NCBI RefSeq assembly: GCF_047511655.1
Contig: NC_133387.1
Location: 39,288,853 to 39,352,852 of the forward strand
Origin: Castor canadensis
Lineage: Eukaryota > Chordata > Mammalia > Rodentia > Castoridae
DNA length: 64,000 bases
Direction: 5' to 3'
Part shown: positions 59,441 to 64,000 of the stretch, piece after piece
How positions within the stretch are numbered: the first letter of the stretch is position 1
Layout of the letters: every line of letters begins with the position of its first letter
The notes under the pieces: generated by a model
Told to the model about the DNA's origin: nothing
What the model saw: only the letters and a program-made list of their open reading frames with translations
Database searches by the model: none
Program-made: the position numbers and the translations under genes

Positions 59441-59659
59441 AAATACTGGGTATATTACTGTCAACAAAACATATATTCTGTGAATCCATACAGCTTATAG
59501 TCTAGAGGGCAAACTAGCAATTACAAGCAAATAAGTAGTTAAAGATATTAAATACTCTTGAGGAAACAAACAGAGCAGGAAGTTAGAGAATTACATGGTG
59601 TGAGGAAGGGAGAATATATTTTAAGAGTAATGATGGAAGGCATTTTACTTACCTTGGAC

Positions 59660-59995
59660 AGTATAACAAATAACATAGATTGGGTTTTCTAAACAGCAAG
59701 TATGTATTTCTCACAGTTCTGGAGGCTGGCAGTCCATGAACAGGGTGCCAGCATGGTGTGGGCCGTCTTTCTGGTGTGCAGAAGGGTGATTTTATTTGTT
59801 TTGGTGTTTCTTTTGTTGCTGTTTTGTTTATTGGTTTGTGTGTGTGTGTTTGTGAATGAGAGAGAGAGAGAGAGAGAGAGAATGAACACAATTCTCTGGT
59901 TTCTTGTAGAGAGGACTCTATCTGACCAAATACAGAAGGGATAGGTTTCAACACATAAACTTAGGAAGGACGTGAACATTCAGTCAACAGCACCA
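59660..59995 (-). mobile_element. Solo LTR of MaLR type (MLT1-like)
   Basis: In minus orientation it ends with the complement of 'tttctcacagttctggaggc' and begins with the complement of 'aggtttcaacacataaac' and 'gtgaacattcagtcaac', the two ends of mammalian apparent LTR retrotransposon LTRs. The internal purine/pyrimidine tract has expanded into (GT)n and (AG)n. Open frames on both strands are simply the repeat. No retroviral genes. Confidence 0.7.
59836..59881 (+). repeat. (GT)n-(GA)n compound microsatellite
   Basis: Alternating GT (59836-59850) and GA (59858-59881) within the LTR. Confidence 0.92.
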
Positions 59996-60819
59996 GTCAT
60001 GAACTATTCTAAACGTGAGCTGAGGTTTGAATAATTACCCCTGAACACTGTAGGAAGAGCTAAGTCGAAGATTACAAGAGGCAAAAGACACATAAACATT
60101 GTAAGAAGGCCACTAAAGTGCTGGGGAGCATAAGGGCAGAGCTCAGAGCAGATAGTGCTTTTGAGATCCCGTGAGAGGAAATCTGGATCTAAATAATTTT
60201 CCACACAATGGGTTTCAGGAAGAAATAAACAGGACCTTATCTCACTGCTATGTAGTGAAAAATCACAGAGGGAGATTAGAATGAAAAGATAAGAAGGGAG
60301 GATATTGCATTAGATAAAAGCCAAGTCTTGCATTGCAGAAAAGTCCATTATTTCCTTGGCCTCCTACAAATAAAGCAGATTGGAGAATATTGTCTTGAAA
60401 ATATCAAATGGTCTTATTAGTGCTAAAATAAAAGTTTTGTGTAGATTGAGTTGCACTAAATATTGGTTACACTGGGTAACGCAGACATTGTTATATGATA
60501 ATGCTTTAAATCTTGGGTTTGTGCTTTACAACTAACTAAAATAAAATTGTAAATCATAAATAGACATATTTTCTTTATATCAGCTTTTAAAGTAGCAGAG
60601 AAATAAACTTTCAAGAAAGTAAATTAAGGGTCTTTTCCCCCTTCTAAAATAAGCACAACCCAAGTATAAAACAGTAGTGAGTCAATCTATACATCGTGCC
60701 AAAAGAACTGGTTAAGTCAATGAGGAAAATTAGTCATGCCACTTATTTTAGCTTTAAGGAATATTTTAAAGGGTGCATTTTCTACATGTAATACTTACAT
60801 GAAGTTGTTGGCCTCATGT

Positions 60820-60925
60820 ACCTATAATTTTTGTTCATTTATTTGTAAAATGGACACAACAATGCCTACCATAATAGGATTTTCGAGAGCCCTGCAGGAC
60901 CTGGCACATAGTAAGCATCTGGTTT
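60820..60925 (+). repeat. MIR-like SINE 3' part
   Basis: 'tttatttgtaaaatggacac' and 'cctggcacatagtaagcatc' are the well-known end of MIR. The 60736-60957 open frame overlaps it and is not a gene. Confidence 0.65.
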
Positions 60926-61289
60926 ATAACCCAAGTTACAAGTCTTTCTATAGATAATCTGAGTCCTGGATAGAATTAGGGGGTTGGAAAACTATGCTTA
61001 CTCATTAGTAATTAGTTGGTAAACTGGAATACCTAGATTCTGACAATTTTTAGAAATTCCTTCAAATAAATCATATACTAGGAAACTATACTTCAAACAT
61101 TTTAAAATTTCAAAATGTAACAAAGTGAGAAGAATGCTTTTTTTTAAATTAGCTTGCAAAAGTAAGAGAGTCAGTGAATTTCAAATGTAAATTCCATTTC
61201 TCTTGCAATTTTGCTCCTTACTGGGTTATGCTTTATATGTAATTATATCACCTAAAACATACCAGGTTGAGGAAAAACAATTGAGATTT

Positions 61290-61530
61290 GCCTCGGGTTG
61301 AATTATACCAATCAAGATGTTAGGTTTAAGTCTTAATCTCTGGTACTAGAAATTGGGAACTTATTTGGAAATAGGATTTTCATAGATGTAATTAAGTTAA
61401 GATGAGGTCATACTGTAGAATGAGCCCTTAATATAATATTGGTGTCCCTATAAGAAGAGGAAAACACCGAGACAAACACACTCAAGGGAATGGCAGACAT
61501 GAACTGAAGGAGACAGATTGGAATGCTGTT
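61290..61530 (+). repeat. MaLR-type LTR fragment
   Basis: 'acttatttggaaataggattt' (split), 'taagttaagatgaggtcat' and 'tggtgtccctataagaagag' are characteristic of the central part of MLT1-like LTRs. Partial; no retroviral genes. Confidence 0.6.
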
Positions 61531-61591
61531 TCTATAAGACAAACAATGTCAAAACTGCCACACACTACCTGAAAAATTATAAAGCATAAAA

Positions 61592-61690
61592 AGACTAAGG
61601 TGTGGCTCAAGTAGTAGAAGGTCTCTGCCTAGCAAGTGCCCTGCCCTCCCTCTAAAAAAAGGGAAGAAAGACAGACAGAAAGAAAAAATT
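61592..61690 (+). repeat. tRNA-like SINE half
   Basis: 'actaaggtgtggctcaagta' and 'ctctgcctagcaagtgccct' then an A/G-rich tail. Diverged or internally deleted. Confidence 0.7.
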
Positions 61691-61699
61691 TTAATACAT

Positions 61700-63875
61700 A
61701 AGAATAGCTACATGGTTATCTAATTGATAACTGATTTAGTCTCCAATCTATAATTTTTTACCCCATTGGAACAAGACAGAAAAACCACATGTAATGAAAT
61801 GATACCAATGAATTCCATTGTTAATCTTAATTTTGGTTTGACCAACAGAATGACTTAGCAAAAACAAAACAAAATAGCAAACTAATTAACATGCCCACCC
61901 TTAATTTTTTCTTCTTTTCTGAGTCATCTATGTATCACTTAAGTGATGGACAAATGTTACTACTACCAGACCTCCAGATCCTCTACAGCTGTAAAGAAAT
62001 AAGGCCTACTCCACTGACTTCATGCATCTTTAACAAAGGTGCCATTTGTGGTCCAATACCAGAAATCTCCTTTATTGGTGGTGATATATGAGACTAAGAA
62101 CACAATCTGATTTTCATTTTGAGACCCAGTATGTGAAATTGAGCTTACAGCACTGCAAGTTAGAAAAATCTTGTTTTTAAGGCTGTAAACTACATATAAC
62201 TTTGTGAATATATTCATATGCATGTTTTAAAATAGCTTATGTGTGCCTAAAATCCAAGATTATAAAAATAGCATCTAGCTAAAAACTGGATTTTTAGTCA
62301 AGGCTCTCTCCTGTGACCATTATAGTTTTCTGTCCTGTCTTTCCTGCACAGTCCTATTTGCCTTCAGTCTTAATGCATTTTCACAAACAAATTAAGGCAG
62401 AAAGCCAGATGAGGTATGCAACTCCTCTCTATCATTCATTTCCCTATGCCTCTGTCAGAATCAATAAATGCTCATTTTAAAGGAGGGGCCTAAGCAACTC
62501 ATTAGTCCTCCTGCTCACTGCTTGTTAGGTGTCCTCTGAAATCCACAGTTCAAAGTTTAGGACTTGAGCACTGTTAAAGACCTAGCAATGCAGTCATAGA
62601 CCATGTAGAGGCATTTCAGTAATAATTACACTGGTGAATGTTGCTCTGGACTCATACACTCACAGCATTTTCCAACTAATATCTTCTCTTCACCCAAGTT
62701 ATAGATTGTCTTTGTTTTCAGAGACTTGCCCAAGCCTGGTGTCTCCCCATTGTTTAAATCTGCCCTTGAACATAAACAACACTCTGGAAATTTCCAATTT
62801 TATACAACATTTTTCAAAGCACAGGAAAAGAAAGTGATTCTAACTCCAAAGAGTCACTAGTGATTATTGTTGACTTGTTTAGACTGAGTATGATGCTAGA
62901 TGAAATCTCCTTCAGTAATTCATGTAAGGAACATGGATATCAGCACTATAGAAATTCACATGTAATATTGGGGGTTAAAAGAAATTAGACAAACAGATTT
63001 TGAATGAATCTATATGCCTAAGTTTCTCACTGTCTTGGACCTTAAAGTTAGAAGTGCAATATCTTGAGCTTATTCTTATTATTTTGTTCTTGTCTCAAAT
63101 TTAGAGGATTTTATTGTTATTCTTCTTGGATTTTCTAACTTTAAGAGAAATGATGTGAAAAATAACATCAGTCTGAACTCAGTAACCTCTACTTTATTTT
63201 ATTTTTTTAGTTTGACTTGGCTAAGAGCCATTATAGCTGCTGTTTATTATTTCAAAACACCGTTCATGCTTAGTATGTGATTCATTTCCATGTAAATTTA
63301 TCTTTTAGAGAACTTTGATTTAGAGCAGTGTATGCATTAGAAAGAAAATATCAGATAATTATTTACTCAAAAAACAAGAGAGAGGAGGTTTGGAGAGAGT
63401 ACATCCCATGAGATTCATGACTGACAGATTAGCTGCAGAAAACCTTTTGTCTGGAAAGTAAGGAAGTGATCCTGAGAACTAAGCACAATATACCTCTCAA
63501 CTTGTCAAAACCAAAGAAGCTTTATATGTGCAAAGTGTCCAATTCTCTTTTCTCATACACAACTAACTAACTCAAAAATTCATCTGACTTGGAAAGTAAC
63601 CAAATTGAAAATCCAGTCTGCAATCATGAACACAAGACATTTATAGATTAAAGAATGAAACCATTGGAGTCTTCAGAAGTAATACTTTGCTGCTTCATAA
63701 CTTCACATATGTATTCTAGGGTATTATCTTATTGATCACATATATCAAAGTGATAATGTATCAAAATTTTAGACTAATGAAAATGACAACTTCCAAATAT
63801 AACATTATGTTCCTTATTAAAATTTTTCCTCTCATTTGCACAACAAAACTCTGGATTTAATTGTGTTACTTCCAT
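61700..63875. other. Intergenic DNA with nothing recognised
   Basis: AT-rich; no gene, RNA gene or clear repeat seen. Open frames on both strands (61891-62223, 62634-62837) overlap or lack coding character. Confidence 0.45.
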
Positions 63876-63879
63876 TTTT

Positions 63880-63975
63880 TTAAATAAGGAATCAGAAATT
63901 AACTAACTTGCCAGGGTGGCATATCTGAAAAATGGCTGTGCTGGGGAAGAGGGATCACATCCAGGTTTATTTACC
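63880..63975. repeat. MIR-like fragment
   Basis: 'taactaacttgccagggtgg' and 'aaaatggctgtgctggggaa' and 'cacatccaggtttat' follow the MIR order. Confidence 0.55.
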
Positions 63976-64000
63976 CTAGAGTAGATATTTTGTCTACTGG

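Larger units (their letters stand above)
59445..60310 (+). repeat. Ancient interspersed repeat (same family as 17606), split by an LTR
   Basis: 59445-59640 ('acagcttatagtctagaggg', 'gcaaataagtagttaaag') and 60080-60310 ('ggccactaaagtgctgggg', 'gggtttcaggaagaaat') are diverged parts of the same family, interrupted by the LTR at 59660-59995. Confidence 0.45.

Noticed and set aside
59649..59979. Ser/Leu/Thr-rich open frames on both strands
   Set aside because: They translate the GT/GA microsatellite inside an LTR.
10045..61690. A-box/B-box sequences at several places that could suggest tRNA genes
   Set aside because: All lie in SINEs with poly-A tails or 7SL-like halves; none has a complete tRNA cloverleaf that I can support.
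1..64000. Bacterial-type systems such as CRISPR arrays, operons or phage
   Set aside because: No regular spaced repeats, no dense coding, and splice-structured mammalian gene content throughout.

Overview
This is an AT-rich, intron-containing mammalian window with one protein-coding gene: PPP1R3A, the striated-muscle glycogen-targeting subunit of protein phosphatase 1 (also called GM or RGL). It lies on the + strand in four coding exons: 2294-3081, 35112-35170, 35264-35388 and 37303-39666. Joined, they encode a complete 1111-residue protein with no frameshift or internal stop. The human protein is 1122 residues.

The organism is probably a rodent. The window carries many dimeric SINEs that join a 7SL/B1-like left half to a tRNA/ID-like right half (the B1-dID type known from beavers, squirrels and relatives). 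It also has lone ID-like and B1-like copies and recent rodent-type L1 tails. A beaver-like (castorimorph) animal fits best, but that is an inference from repeat style, not a demonstrated identification.

Layout. 1-2160 is upstream flank with one old SINE. 2167-2204 is a compact promoter with a perfect MEF2/TATA-like element and an E-box. Exon 1 (2294-3081) holds the PP1-docking motif, both PKA sites and the CBM21 glycogen-binding domain. Intron 1 (about 32 kb) contains SINEs, MIR and L2 relics, a MER5-like fragment, two L1 fragments in antisense and one long ancient L1 relic. Exons 2 and 3 are small and separated by only 93 bases. Intron 3 (1.9 kb) has almost no repeats and looks like conserved regulatory DNA. 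Exon 4 encodes the long acidic linker and the C-terminal membrane anchor. The 3'UTR probably ends near 40575. From there to 64000 I see no convincing protein-coding gene: it is repeat-dotted gene-desert sequence with an ancient L1 mosaic (48.5-52 kb), a nested MaLR-type LTR (59.7-60.0 kb) and one candidate orphan terminal exon at 57544-57641.

From knowledge of other mammals, FOXP2 lies next to PPP1R3A in divergent orientation, so it would be off the left edge, and a gene-poor interval lies beyond the 3' side. I found no new multi-gene system. The items most worth checking are the repeat-poor intron 3 with its homeodomain and octamer sites, a sharply conserved linear block inside the otherwise fast-evolving exon 4, the MEF2/TATA promoter, the orphan exon-like segment at 57.54 kb, and an inverted pair of near-identical L1 tails flanking exons 2-4.
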